Below are positions 10,938-24,000 of a stretch of DNA of 64,000 nt, one piece after another (position 1 is the first letter of the stretch; each line of letters opens with the position of its first letter). The position numbers were made by a program, and so were the translations under genes. This stretch comes from Coniochaeta sp. PMI_546. Its lineage: Eukaryota; Ascomycota; Sordariomycetes; Coniochaetales; Coniochaetaceae. The stretch covers positions 124,001-188,000 of the forward strand of contig MU271155.1 of assembly GCA_021432605.1 (NCBI GenBank), written 5' to 3'. The notes under the pieces are model-generated. The model saw only the letters and a program-made list of their open reading frames with translations. It was not told the DNA's origin and made no database searches.

Positions 10938-12409
10938 ATGCCGAAACGGAAGAGGACAGTGGAGGAGACCGTCGAGGATCAGCTCTCCAAGTTCGGCCAG
11001 GAGCTACACCATGCGCTCAAACTCGCCAAGGGATTCGAGCGGCAGCGGCAGGCCAAGAGACTGAAGGACTCGAAGGCGACGCCTGAGAAGAAAGAACGGT
11101 TGCAAAAGGAGATAGTCGTGCTCAAGGTTTGCTCACTCCTTGACCCCTAGGAATTTCTGGTTACTGACCGTGATCAACCCAGTCACTCGACCTTCATCAG
11201 GCAGCCCATGCGCACCTATGCGCCTCCCTCGTCAAAATCAAATCCGTCGCCGCAGCCCCTAACCTCCCTGCCGAGCTCAAAGCCGGACCTCCAAAACCAG
11301 ACATATCCGAGGAGGAACGGATCGCCCTGCATAACGTCACAAGTGCGCTGTACAACAGGAAGGAGGTCAAACAGGTTCTGGAGAAGGCCATACCAGCTAT
11401 CTGCAGCACGTTAGGGTTGGAGGCGCCGCCCAAGAAGGGCAAGGGTACCGCGAAAGAGGCAAGGAAAGAGAAGGAGGATCAGCCTGCGGATAGGGAATCT
11501 GTCCCGAGAGGAGAGGTGAAGGGTGAGAAGAAGGCCCAAAAACTACCGAAAGAGACGCCGCCGGAGGAGATTCCTGACGAGGAGGTGGAGGAGGCAATAG
11601 CAAAGTATGAGGCTCTGCTGGGAGGGTCGTCAGATGACGATTCTGGGTCTGAGGGTGACGACGAGGAGGATCCAATGCAAATTACCTCGGACGAAGGGGA
11701 GGATGATGACGGATATGGCGACATTGACCTCGACAGTGATGACGGAGAGGAGGATAGTGACGAAGAGAGTAGTTTCGAAGGTTTCTCCTCGGATGAGAAA
11801 GAATCAGCTGAGGTACAGGGTGGAGCAAGACCAAAAGTGGAACAGAGTGTCGAAGATGTAGACTCTGATGATGATGAGGAGGAGGAGGAGGAATTTGACG
11901 ACAGCGATCATTCCTCAGCCATATCTCGGTCACCGTCACCGAAACGCACCAAACGGAAGAGAGCTACTGAAGACGCCGGTCCGACTACGGGCTCTACCTT
12001 CTTACCTTCACTGATGGGGGGCTACATATCCGGCTCCGAATCAGCGTCAGATATCGATATCGCTCCACCACGGAAGAATAGGCGAGGACAAAGGGCACGA
12101 CAGGCTATCTGGGAGAAGAAGTTCAAAGCGGAGGCAAAGCATCTACAGAAACAGACGAGAGATCAAGGCTGGGATCCCAAGAGGGGAGCTGTGGAGGGCG
12201 CTCGTACCCCCTGGAAGAAGGGAATCGCCAACCCCTTCTCACGGCCTTCGGATGGTGGAAGACCGGAGGCTTCGGCACCCGCACCACCTAAGAAGCCGAG
12301 GACAACGGATAATACGGGGCCGTTGCACCCCAGTTGGGAGGCTAAGAAGAAGGCGGAGGAGAAGCAGCAGAACGTCAAGTTCGAGGGCAAAAAGATCAAA
12401 TTCGACTAG
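10938..12409 (+). CDS. BUD22: BUD22/SRFBP1-like ribosome biogenesis protein
   Basis: A 471-residue protein of the BUD22 family, a nucleolar factor for 18S rRNA maturation in yeast. Two exons: 10938-11126 and 11183-12409, with a phase-0 intron. The N-terminus (MPKRKRTVEE, then EDQLSKFGQELHHALKLAKG) is a charged helical segment followed by the conserved SLDLHQAAHAHL and NRKEVKQVLEKAIPAI. The middle is a long acidic stretch, rich in Asp, Glu and Ser (roughly residues 205-325), and the C-terminal block HPSWEAKKKAEEKQ..VKFEGKKIKFD is the hallmark of Bud22-like proteins. Basic KR clusters would suit nucleolar targeting. The frame is intact. Short acidic repeats make the middle prone to misalignment, but the two ends identify the family well. 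Confidence 0.85.
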
Positions 12410-12827
12410 TTAGCTTGGTGTGAGTTGAAAAATTCATCGCTATCAGGTGCTGCTTCCTTGCTAGGTGCTACTTGCCTGAACACCCGTAAGTTCAAAACAG
12501 TTCAAAATCAAGTCGCCAATATCTGCACATGTCCGGTATTGACCCCTTTCGCATGCCGATTCACCCCTTTCCCGTCCCGATTGACCCCTTTCCCGTCCCG
12601 ATTGACCTTTTCCAAATGACCGCAAATTCATAATATGGCACCCTACCAGCTTGGCCGACCCCCAGTCGAACCAGGTCCGTCCCAATTGACGCCCGGTCTT
12701 CCAAAGGTGGCGAAACAGAATGCAGTGAAAATCATCGTTGAAATCATGATCGAAATCAGCGCCATTTGCGCCCTCTTACAGCCGCGTTCCTCGCATGAGG
12801 CAGTTGAAGCCCAAGCACGGTATCGGC
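12410..12827. other. Intergenic between convergent genes, with a tandem repeat
   Basis: The 418-bp gap separates the ends of two convergent genes, so it should hold both terminators. No gene is seen. The only structure is the 21-bp tandem repeat at 12540-12607 and a related partial word near 12677. Confidence 0.6.
12540..12607. repeat. 21-bp tandem repeat, about 3.2 copies
   Basis: Units TGACCCCTTTCCCGTCCCGA+T lie head to tail at 12540-12560, 12561-12581 and 12582-12602, followed by TGACC. Units 2 and 3 differ at one base; unit 1 differs at a few positions in its middle. The array lies in the 3' flank of the BUD22-like gene. Confidence 0.85.
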
Positions 12828-15284
12828 TCAAGCCAAGAGCGCCTGAATGATACGTTTCGCAGACGACTTTTCGCCCGGCAGCTGACCCTCAATGTCCACC
12901 AGGCGACGGAGGTTGCGCTCACTCTGCCGAGCTTCGTTGCGCTGCAGGATGCGCTTCACCATCTTCCAATCGCGCCGGATCAAGTTGTCTGCAAAGGGGT
13001 TGAGTAGCGAAGCGATGGATGCGCAACTGGTCAGAGATCCGAGATATTCACGAGTTAGCTGCTCAAAAGTATCACCGTCCCTTCGAGCTGGGAAAGCGTC
13101 GGCGTCTCCAACCTTCTGGCGCTTGGCTTGGGGTCTGCCAGCATCGTTTGATGAACGCTTTTGGCCGTTGGCTCGAGACGGTCCTGCGTTTGAGTTCAAG
13201 TTCGCAGCCGAGCGAGGCTGAAGAACTGATCCGTGGAAAGCTTGCGGCGGAGGGCGAGGGTTCCCGTTTTGACGGGAAGGACCGGCTTCAGCATTGTGCC
13301 TGCCGTGCTGTTGATGCTGGATGTCGTCATCGTCATTGAGGACGAAAAGACTGTTATTGTCATGACCGCCATGATTATGATTGTGCCTATCTTCCTCGCC
13401 GTCGTTGTCTGGATCTCGGTTGCGCGAATTGCCGGCCGGGTCGCCGCCATTTGGTCCATTGCCACGCTCACTGTCGTTGCCACGGCCAGCATTGTCGTTG
13501 TCACGGTCAGCATTGTCGTTTAATGGACCTCCACCGTCGTCCTCGTCCACGGGCACGTTCAGATCACGCACGCCATAGTAAGTCCGCGTCGAGCTGTAAG
13601 GGTTTGCCTCTGCCCGTGGGGCGTCGTCATAGAAATATTGAATGGTGGACCAATCCACGTTGGAAGGGTCCCATGGTTTCATTGGATTCGCCATGTTTTG
13701 TGCCTCAGCCTCTTCGGCTGGAGCGTTTTCCTTTGAAGGGAAGAGACGAGGGAGATTTTTCAGCTGACAATTTCTACCCTCCTGCGCCGACTTTGGCATA
13801 GTTACGGCACTATTGACATCTGCCACGAAAGAGGTGTCACGGATAGGATGAAGACCCGTTACCGGGCTCACATCCTGGCTCATCAGGTGAAGGTCATACA
13901 AGCGAACAGAGTCAAGTCCTCTGAGAGCACAGACATAGTCGAGACCCTGAAGTGTACGTAGAGACCTGTTTCCACGGAAGTTGGGTTGAAGTGCGGTCCG
14001 ATCAAGGAGCTTTGCTTTGGTCTCCGTAGGTTCATATTTCCGACGCTCGTAGAGGGGGCCGGACTCATCGAGAAAGATATCCAGAGTACGCAGGCGCCGG
14101 AGCTCCAATAAGAAACTAAACGGTCGGGTACGCACAGAGTCCCATTTCTCGACTGTCTTGCCCGTCCTACTAGTTGAAGAGGTACGCCCGGCCGTCAAGT
14201 ACTGACTGCCAGTCCAAGTAAGTTCAACAAACTGCAGTCTCGCAGCTCTTTGGTGCCCAATGCCCTTGCAAAAGCGGCCGAACTCGCCAATGCTAGAAAA
14301 TGCAAAAGTGTTCAAGCCGTAGAACGCGTGTATCCCCTTGAAGTAGAAGTCCTTAGAGACCAGCAACAGGCCCAAGACTTCTTGAGGATCCACAGCATCT
14401 GCGGTGAGGTCGAGCAGTTTCTCATTGTCCCAGTAAAAGCGGTTATACATCCCGCTGGCACTATTCGAAACCGGCCATGACCCAGGAACCATGAACGGGT
14501 TGAGCCTGGAGAAGCAGTGGATAGGACTTCCCTTGTGCAGCCATAGTCGGAAGATTTTGGCCTGAACCTCAGCAGGAAGACGGTGAAACCATGCAAATGT
14601 GGTATCGTTCTGTCTTTGTGGAAGATTCACAGCGTCCGCCCTCCAGCCATTCGAACTCGCACACAGACGTATATACGGATGCGTAAATCTGGTGCTGGTG
14701 GACATATTCTCCTCCTTGCAGCTAGATACAGTCAATCAAAATAAACAAGATAGCATAAAGATGAGCCACGTACCAGAGGGTGTGTATGTCACTGTAGGAG
14801 AGTTCTCGATTTCCATCGACGATAAGAGCCTTCAGCTTGTCGGGCCACGTCTGGATCTTGTTAGTGTATGGTGTCTCTGTGGACAAGATTATATGAGAAA
14901 TGATTGGAAGAGGAACATATTGCAAGATTGTACGGGAATCAAGCCTGTTTCGGTATAACTCACCCGCTTGTGTCGCTTCCCACGACCATTAATTTTGTCC
15001 TGCAATGTAGTTACTTGACCTTGCAGCCGAGTGATGTCGGCAACACGCTCGGCATCTCTCGTATGAAGTTCGGCAATTATATGCTGGCGATCTGTAATAG
15101 TTGCGTCTCTGGTCTCGATTCGCTGCTCGAGCTCCACGATCTCTTGTCGTTTGTCATGAAGCTGCCTTCTCATAGCATCGAGCAGTACAGCATGGTGCGG
15201 GTTACCACAGGGTTTCAAAGATTCATCGCCATCAGATCCGTCGTCGTCTTGAGTGAGATCAATCATCCCCATTGGTTGCGCCAT
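12828..15284 (-). CDS. Coiled-coil plus F-box/DUF7730-like protein
   Basis: A protein of about 771 residues, of the fungal family in which an F-box-like LPAEVQAKIFRLWL segment precedes a leucine-rich region; its function is unknown. Model: 15284-14964, 14874-14774 and 14721-12828. Exon 1 starts MAQPMGMIDLTQDDDGSDGD, where IDLT followed by Asp residues resembles a SUMO-interacting motif, then a coiled coil rich in Arg, Gln and Glu (about 35-100). Exon 3 holds LLLVSKDFYFKGIHAFYGLN and FGRFCKGIGHQRAARLQFVEL, typical of DUF7730/F-box-like fungal proteins, followed by a low-complexity Asn/Asp/Gly-rich tail and a basic stretch. The exon 1 to 2 junction is uncertain: the better CAG acceptor breaks the frame, so a GAG acceptor two bases on was used. 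Two separate genes, with the second starting at MSTSTRF, are possible. Confidence 0.6.
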
Positions 15285-18043
15285 AGTGTACTGAAACTTA
15301 AAATCTTCGTGAAGTCTCTGGGGACTATATTGCTGTATTGAACTGTGCTGAACCTGGGATGAAAGAAAGTATTGAGGAGATTGTGTCAGTTGGCAGTCAT
15401 CGACTCCCGAATGGTGGCTAGAGATCAGTAGATGCACCTGTTGTTCAGCCTGGAGTCAGAGATCAGGCTGGACCAAGCAAGCAAACGTCTAACGTCTGAT
15501 TTTATGGAGGAGATTCGTCACATGTGTGCGGAGATATAAGGAGAGACATAGGGCCTCAAGGTTGCAGGTCAAGGAAGAAGTGTTGTAAGATCAGAAGAAG
15601 CGTATTGGACGGAAGGTTGAGCCCAAAGGAGCTCAAATGGAAGCTAAGGAGAGTATGTCTCGGATCAAAAACAGAAGCCCTTGGCTTGGTAGAGAAGAGA
15701 AGTGTTGGACATAGGTAGAGACCATGAATAACTCATAGGTAGAGAATAAGATCTCTGCAAGGCCACGAGTATGGTGGCGGCGAGAACGATGGATTGTGAT
15801 CCGAAAGGTTCATGATATCACTGGGAACCGAAGAACAAGTTAAAGAGCTGCCGAATGTTCAAATCTTACCCAGGTGCAAGAGGTTCTACCTGAACCAAAA
15901 TCGAGGAGGATTTGCAGAGAGCGGTACTCTAGAACAAGGTATGGGGAGTCTTAAAATTTCAAGCAAATACTGCTGTTGGTGAGCTCCTTGTGAGTAGGTG
16001 AAGTAGAGGATAGATACTACCTTTGGTGGCAATGTGGAAGAAAGAGACGCTTAAGACTAAGGTAGGAAGAAGAAATACTGGAGTAGAGCGTTAGGTGTTA
16101 TAGGTAGGAAAGGAACTCCGCAAGGAAAGCTAACTTGAGCAAGTAAGGTAGTATTGTTCTCACTGTCCGGTGGAAGCTGGTAAAGCAAGATAGGTATCGA
16201 GGAAACAGATGTTGCTAAAGGCAGTACCTGAGTCGCAACCAAAGCAGCAAGGATAAATTGTCGAGAGAGGAAGTACGCACGTTTTATCAGCAATGAGCTG
16301 TAGGCTGGCTTTGATGATATCACTCGACTAGGCTCGAATTGCTCCTCCCTGACAGAGCTTGAGGTTGTCAGGTTGGATATCTCAGTTGATCACTTGTAAG
16401 TGGGAGTTGATGTTCAGCAAGCAACTCGAGTCCTGGATGACATCAGGCGAAGAATGTGCACGAAAGTACGTTGACGATTGCGAGAAGACCACTATGGGAC
16501 GAGCGAAGTACCAATTCGCAAGAGGCCGTGAATGGCTCCTGGAATACTCAAGGTATCGTGGGCAGTGAGCAGTGGTACTGGTGTGAGACTGGGAGGAAGC
16601 ATCCACCGGCTTAGGAAGTCGAGGGAGAGCTTCTCCGAGGGAGCTCTGGGGTGTGAGTAAGTGTACTCGTGAAGAAAACCAGACCTGAGGCCGGGTCTTA
16701 CCTCTGAGCTGGCTTCTGTAGGAGACTGGGTAAAGTGGTAAGGACAAAAGGAGGTGCCCGGATGGTAGACCAGAAGATTTGTGTGTGTAGAAACAGCAAA
16801 GTTTGAGGTAAAGTCGGGTCGGGTACATTGGGTATTCTACAGGCAGACTGTCAACAGGAAGGCACGGCCTGTGAGGTGGGATCATCACAAACAAGCAGGA
16901 CGGATCATCGTTCCTTCCTTGACCAATCTACAGCCCTGGAAATAAGGTACCATTCAGGACTCAAGTAGCCAATGCTGCGAATTTCCTCTTAAATTCCACC
17001 TCAGAGAGCGAACAAGCACCTGTCTCCAGACTGTTATACTGTTGGATATCGTTCAGTGTTTTAGCAGATTACAGAGTGAGTCAAAACAAATCACTCGGCT
17101 GTGACCAGATACAAGACAGAATTGGAAATGTGACTTGGCTTCCTTGGTTCTTTGCTAGGATCACCGCCGGATGCCAATGACTTGTTATGCTGTGTACAAG
17201 CTATGATGGGAATAGACTAGGCACAAGATACATATATAAGACACGCTTTTCGGCATGTAACCTCACCTACCGCCAGAAAGACAAGGCGTCCATTTTCGGC
17301 TTTGTCAAGGTCGACCATACGTGCTGTCGACTCTCTTAGCTTATCGTCTGAGGCTTGTCTCGTGGTCACATTTACTGGAGAGCCCATTATACCAGTAAAG
17401 ATATTCATCTGATAAATCAAATTTGAATCAATGACCCGGGTTTGCAGTATCCTCAGGACTTTATGCTCTTGATTTCTTGCAAGTGTGTTTGATGTTGATG
17501 TTCAGGTCGTCAAAGAGCCGATGAATATCCGCCAGCTCCATGCACGGGCCAACTGAAAGCCACAGCCTTCTCCTAACACAGATGACAAGAGCTACCCTGC
17601 CGAGCACAGTCCATCCGGCCAATCAAAACCACCCAGAGCATCCAAGATCCACAGTTGCTGCTTCCCAGAATCCCAAGAGACAAGGCCCGTGTGGATTTTC
17701 CCTTTCGACCTCACACGTACCTGCGGAAAAAGGCCAACGTCAACCTCACCATCATCCCAAATCTCTTCACAACGTTTTGGTACATAATCATACCTTTCAC
17801 TCCCCGACCTCTGGCCATCGCATCAATTACAATTACCACCAGTGACCGCGGTCCCCATCTCTCCTTGGCCGACGTCGCGCCCGCCGAGTCACATCGACAG
17901 ATCTCTCGTCCCCGCCATTCCAAGCCCTGACCTCCGCGTGTCGCGACCTTGACCAGAGAGACGGAAGTCCTGCTCTATCCCGCACTCCGAGGATAGCAGC
18001 ACCAACTTCCAACACTCCTGGCATCCCATACCAGCCTTACTCC
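15285..18043. other. 2.8-kb intergenic region
   Basis: The region lies between two divergent genes. The strand upstream of the F-box-like gene is markedly pyrimidine-rich on the minus strand (15500-16900), as long fungal leaders often are. The frames seen there have no domains. Close to the NOT1 gene, the frame of its first exon stays open upstream from 18044 to about 17900 without a clear ATG, preceded by a CGACAG acceptor-like site, so a further 5' exon of NOT1 may lie here. Confidence 0.5.
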
Positions 18044-21000
18044 ATGGTCTCTCAATCTAGAGCGGGAACGTTTTCGCCAAATCCGACCCTTCAGACTGTC
18101 CACTCCGGGATCAGCCACTCTCCACACCCGTCACAAGCTGGTGCAAGCCCCAGCACCAGCAGCCCCACAGGGTCAAGTTCCTTGACCAAGATAGTTGTCG
18201 CTCAAGTCTACCTGCTTCTGAGCACCATCAAGGACGAAAAGGACGAGAAGTGGCAGCAACTGCGCAAGGTAAGCTACGCCAGTCCATCCCTCCCTTGCCG
18301 TTGCAGACAGCCTTTTGCTGACTTTTCCCATTCTGTAGCTCATCGATGACAACGGCATGGAAGCCTATACCAAATACTTCACCCGGCTGGTCTCCGGAAA
18401 TGCCTCCCAGATATTTCCAGGCCTCAACCGGCCGGTGCTGAACCCTGGAAACACCTATCCGATGCTGGTTGGGGAGATGCGCAAGCTCTCAACGGAACCC
18501 GAGCAAGCGAGACGGATAGCAGAGTCCATCGAGACGGGCAACGAGGACATATTCCGCGACTTTGACCTCTCGACATTCATGGAGCATTTCAGGCTTGATG
18601 CTCTCGAGAAGACCATCTTGGCTCTAGCCTTCAAACTGGGATCACGGCCTGATTTGAAGACCAAAGGTATGCATTGAAACAGGCGGTCTCCATGACTTTC
18701 ATATCTGAAGAAGTGGTACTAATGACGCGTCTCAGCCGATGCTATCCTCTCCACAAACTTCCCGACATTCGTCAACATTCTCCGACGTCTTGACGGCGAC
18801 CACGCCGACATGAGCCCCGACTTCATCGCTGAGATCATTGACCGCTTCATCCAGCTCCATCCTCCAAACTTCAACGCCGCTGCGAAGGCCGAGCTTAGGC
18901 ACAACGTCCAAGCACGCTATGCTCAGTCAGATCAGGCCCCACCGTCGCAGGTCCTCGCTGCGCTGGATTTGATGCGAGTCCTCGGAGACAGACCTCCCAA
19001 CGCTCTTGCGCTCTATATCCATAGGACAGGGCCGGACTTTACGTCCAGCGACGCCAAATGCGCTGCGTACCTCGAGAATAGACCTGGTAATAATCCGCTA
19101 AGCGAGGAGCAGGTCTCTGTTGCGTTAATGTACACCACCATCAGCCAGACTCAGCGCCATAACCCGTCGGTTCTCGTGGCCGCTTTGAGGCATGTTCTAC
19201 CGAAAACGTTTCGATGGCAGGACGTCGTCTCGTATTTCGATGTCCGCGATGTCCGCATCTCGTCTAACCAGTTCCTCCGACTTTATAATGCATTATTGCC
19301 TGTCGCTCAGGACGGTAGCTCCAACTTCGACATCCAGCGCCTGTGGGGTGGCGAGTGGGACAACCCTGAGACGCAGCTGTCTTTCATCTGCGCCTTTGCC
19401 TCCCTCACGCCAGATCAGCTCGATGCCAGCACCATCCCTGGACTAGTGCCGACTCTTACGCTGGATTCTTACGCTCACGCCAGTGCAGCAGCTCGGGACA
19501 GAGCTGCGTATGCTGTTAGACACCCGCTGGTGTCTGCCGCGGCTTTGTCGGCAGTTTTCAACGTTGCGCTGCATTCGATTCACGCGTCACAAAGTATCGA
19601 GGCCAAACGGCTCTTCCAGGATGTCGTCGTCCCCAATCTGGACATATTCGTGGTCTCAGCATTCGGCATACCCAAGCCTTGGCCACCGATGGCTGTGGAT
19701 ACTATTAATACTCTCTTCGACAACTTCCTTTCGAAGCAATCGGTGCAGTATGATTTTGTGCTCGAAAGCCTCTGGAGCAAAGACAAGGATTGGGTGAAAC
19801 AGAGACTAGTCGACGCCCACGTCAGCAGGCCAATGGACCTGCCACTGATCTTGGAACATGCTGTCGAGCATGCATGGCTTGACGAGTTGGTCTACCTTCC
19901 GAACGGATTCGGGCTCGACTTGACGGCTCTGGCGCATGCGCAAGGCTTCCTTGACTTGCAGCAATGGTCGCGTCGCAATGCAGAACTAGGCAATGATGTG
20001 ACGGGTCCGCTGCTGCAATTTTTATTGATCAAGTCAAGCCTCGAGCTGGAATATCAGAACCCGCCCGACGGTCAACCCCCTATCAAGGCTCAAACTGCCT
20101 TGCAAGTTCGCACGGTGTCCTCCTTGCTTGACATCTTACAAGAATACATGCCGACACCGACGCCCAGCCCAGAATTGACCTTTCTACAGAGGCGTTGCAT
20201 CAGCGCGTATCCACGACTTGTGAACTACGGCGAGGGTTTTGACGATATTATTGATGCCAACGGCAGGGACGGGAATGCTCTTCCACCTGCCGCCAACGCC
20301 AAGATGGAGGAACACTACAAGAAGATGTATGGCGATGAGATTCAGGTCCGAACCGTCGTCGATATCCTCGAACGGTACAAGAAGTCACGAGACCCGCTCG
20401 ATCAAGATGTCTTCGCCAGCATGATACACGGCCTTCTTGACGAATACTCCCATTACATCGATTACCCACTCGAGGCTTTGGCAACCACGGCGGTGCTTTT
20501 TGGCGGGATTATCTCTCACAAGCTCGTATCGAACCTGCCCTTGAAGGTTGGTCTCGGCATGATTCTCGAATCAGTGCGTGACCATCAGCCTCACGAGTCC
20601 ATGTACAAGTTCGGCCTCCAGGCTCTCATGCAGCTTTTCTCGCGTCTGCACGAGTGGCCTGGCTATTGCAAGCTATTGACTCAAATTCCGGGTCTATTGG
20701 GCACCGAGGCATACAAGAAGGCCGAGGAAATCGTTCGTGCAGATGAGGATGATCGAACCCGTTCTCTGCGCAACGGCACCGGCGCCATGGGTCACGCTCC
20801 AGGCTTAGGCGCTGACACCCTCGCCAACGGCAAACTAGAGGATGCGGCCGGTTCCGAGACACAAACACCGCCGTTCAGCTCCATCAATGTTGACCCTCCG
20901 CCGCCGGGAATTGTCTACGAAGAACCCGGTGATGACGCCCAAGGGAAAATACAGTTCGTCCTCAACAATCTCACGGAAACCACCTTGCAGTCCATGTTCC

Positions 21001-24000
21001 GTGAGTTGAAAGAAATGTTGGAGCAGAAGCACCAACAATGGTTCGCGAGCCACTTGGTGGAAGAGCGTGCGAAAATGCAGCCGAACTATCATCAAGTCTA
21101 TCTTGAGCTGGTCAAGCAGTTTGAAGACAAGGCCTTGTGGGCGGAGGTGCTTCGGGAGACTTTCATCAGCGTTCAGAGAATGCTGAATTCGGAAATCACG
21201 ATGCAGAACTCAACGGAACGAACTCACCTTAAGAACCTGGGTGGCTGGCTCGGCCTCCTGACTCTTGCCAGGGATAAACCGATCAGGCACAAGAACATCG
21301 CATTCAAGGACCTACTAACGGAAGCTTATGATACCAAGCGCCTGATGGTGGTCATCCCATTTGTCTGCAAGGTCCTCATCCAAGGCGCCAAGTCGAACGT
21401 CTTTCGGCCGCCGAATCCTTGGCTGATGGATATCATCAACCTGCTTATCGAACTCTATCACAATGCGGAGCTTAAGCTGAACCTCAAGTTTGAGATAGAG
21501 GTTCTGTGTAAGGGATTGAGCCTCGATCACAAGAGTATTGAACCGACCGGAGAGATTCTGAACCGGGTCGTTCCTGTCGAAGATGCGGGCGAAATCGTGG
21601 CGCAGGACGGTTTAGACTCCTTTGAGAATATGTCCCTCAACGGCATGGCTCCCGCGATGTCTAATACGCTTTCGCTGCACGCCGTTGTCCCACCCATTCC
21701 CGACCTCGGACCAAGCCTCACCCTACCTCAGACAGAGGTGGTAGGCGCCTCGCGCCTTCGTGAGATCGTCCTCGCAGCCGTCACGCGCGCCCTCCAGGAT
21801 ATTATCCAACCTGTTGTCGATAGGAGCGTCACAATTGCGGCCATTGCGACGGCGCAGATGATCAAGAAGGACTTTTGCACAGAACCGGATGAGAACAGGA
21901 TGCGTACTTCTGCTATCAACATGGTCAAGTCTACCGCGGGGAGCTTAGCCCTTGTGACGTCTAAGGAGCCTCTCCGGGCGAACTTCACCAACTACCTGAG
22001 AAATCTTGCGAACGAGCTGCCAAACGGCTTACCAGAAGGCGTCATTATCATGTGCGTCAACTCCAACCTCGATCTGGCATCGGGCGTCATCGAGAAACAC
22101 GCGGAAGAGCGGGCAGTACCGGAAATCGAAGCCCTACTCGAGGATGAGTTTGAGAATCGACGCCGGCACAGGATGGAACGCGGTGACCAACCGTACTTTG
22201 ACCATAACTTGAGCCGGTGGGCTATGACGATACCGAATCCCTTCAAGCTATCCCACGGTATGGGAGGCTTGAACCCGGAGCAGCTGGCCATATATGAAGA
22301 CTTTGCGCGTCAACCAAGGGCTGCTCTTGTCAGCACAACACCGTCGCATGTGCCTTCCACATCCGATGCCACCCGATCGCTGGCGAATGAGGTTCTGCAG
22401 GACCAGTACAGCACCTTGCCTAGCATACCTACGCCAGCTGAGACACCATCATTGCCACATCTCACCACTCAGAGTGCCCAAGTGCAGCATTACCCTCCAG
22501 TGCAGACAGCCATGACTAATGGTCGTCAGCCGGGGTTGATGGACGCCAGGGTTCTCGCGGACCGCCTCACAAAGCTATTGCACGAGCTGCAGCGAATTGC
22601 GGCTGATGCGAGGGAGGAGCACCTGAAGGACCTGCCTAGACCACATCCAATACTCGATATCATCGACGCCATTGTGCAGCTCGTCATCAAGACTCACCAG
22701 ACCTCCGAGGAGTTTGTCATGTATGCCGCGGAACAGATCATGCATCTCTTACTCAACCAGGTTGATGACAGTCTTGTCCTAGAGACGCTGGTCCACGTTC
22801 TCGAGACTCTGCGAAGGATTGCCGGGCATGTGATCAGTCAGAGAATCCGCGCCAACTTCCACCAGCAGCCGGGACATCTCTTCCTGCATCTGCCTCTCAT
22901 CTCCGCGCTTCTCGGCACCGACCTGCTGGACTGGAGAAATATTGACAATGCCATGGCTAGAGCCCTCCAGGCACGTAAAGACGGGTCCATTGACTTCCTT
23001 GAGCAGCTCATGGACCTCACCTTGCTTAATGATAGCCCATTGGCTTTGTATTCTGATTTCGTCCGGAGTCTGGAAGAGGCCTGGACCTGGATCGCCGAAG
23101 AACCTGAGGTTCAGGGTGGCCTACGATTCAAGGCTAAAGTCCTCGCGTCGCCACCGGAGCTGCCCGCAAACTTGACACCGGAAGAGGCTCTCAGCATCCA
23201 ACAGGAGCAAATGGACTATGTCTTCGAGGAGTGGATTCACCTATGCAACAACCCTAATGCATCTGATAAATCTGCCGCGATATTTGTCGAGCAGATGACC
23301 TCACGCCGTCTAATCACCGGGAAACATGATCTCCATATCTTCATCCGTCACGCCATGGACAAGTCCGTCGATAAATTCGACCAGGTCTTCATGGCCGCCG
23401 GCGGATTAGCCACTGTCGAGGCCTACCAGAGTGTTGATGCTCTCGTCAAGATGATCATGATCTTCCTCAAGGCGCACGACAGCGACGATGCCGGCCATTC
23501 ATCTCGCGCCGACTTCCTTAACTCCGTTCTAGCCCTCGTCGTGCTTATACTAAGCCATCACCAGGCTAAGCGCGGCGAACACTTCAATCAGAAAGTGTTC
23601 TTCCGCTTCTTCTCCATTCTCCTGCACGAGATTGACGTGATATCGGAGCAATTCACAGAAGTTGAGCGCGACGAGATGTTCCTGCGGTTCGCGTCCCGGT
23701 TGCTCGACGTTGGACCGGCATACTTCCCCGGCTTCTTGTATGCTTGGGTTGCCCTCATGTCCCACCGCGTGCTTGTCCCTGCGCTCCTGCGCATGCATGA
23801 TAAGGCTGGGTGGGCCGCGTACACAAAGCTTCTGAAGCATTTGCTGGGTTATTTCGGCGACCAGTCCAAGTCGATGGATGGGTCACCCTTCGCCAAAGAC
23901 ATATATCGCGTTATTCTCAAGCTCTTTGGCGTTCTGTCGCACGACTTCCCGGACTACGTCACGGCAAACTACATTCAGCTCTGCCAGAGCATCCCGCCGT

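Noticed and set aside
16382-16894. 170-codon minus-strand frame upstream of the F-box-like gene
   Set aside because: Its sequence is a translation of pyrimidine-rich DNA (Ser, Pro, Leu) and has no recognisable domain.
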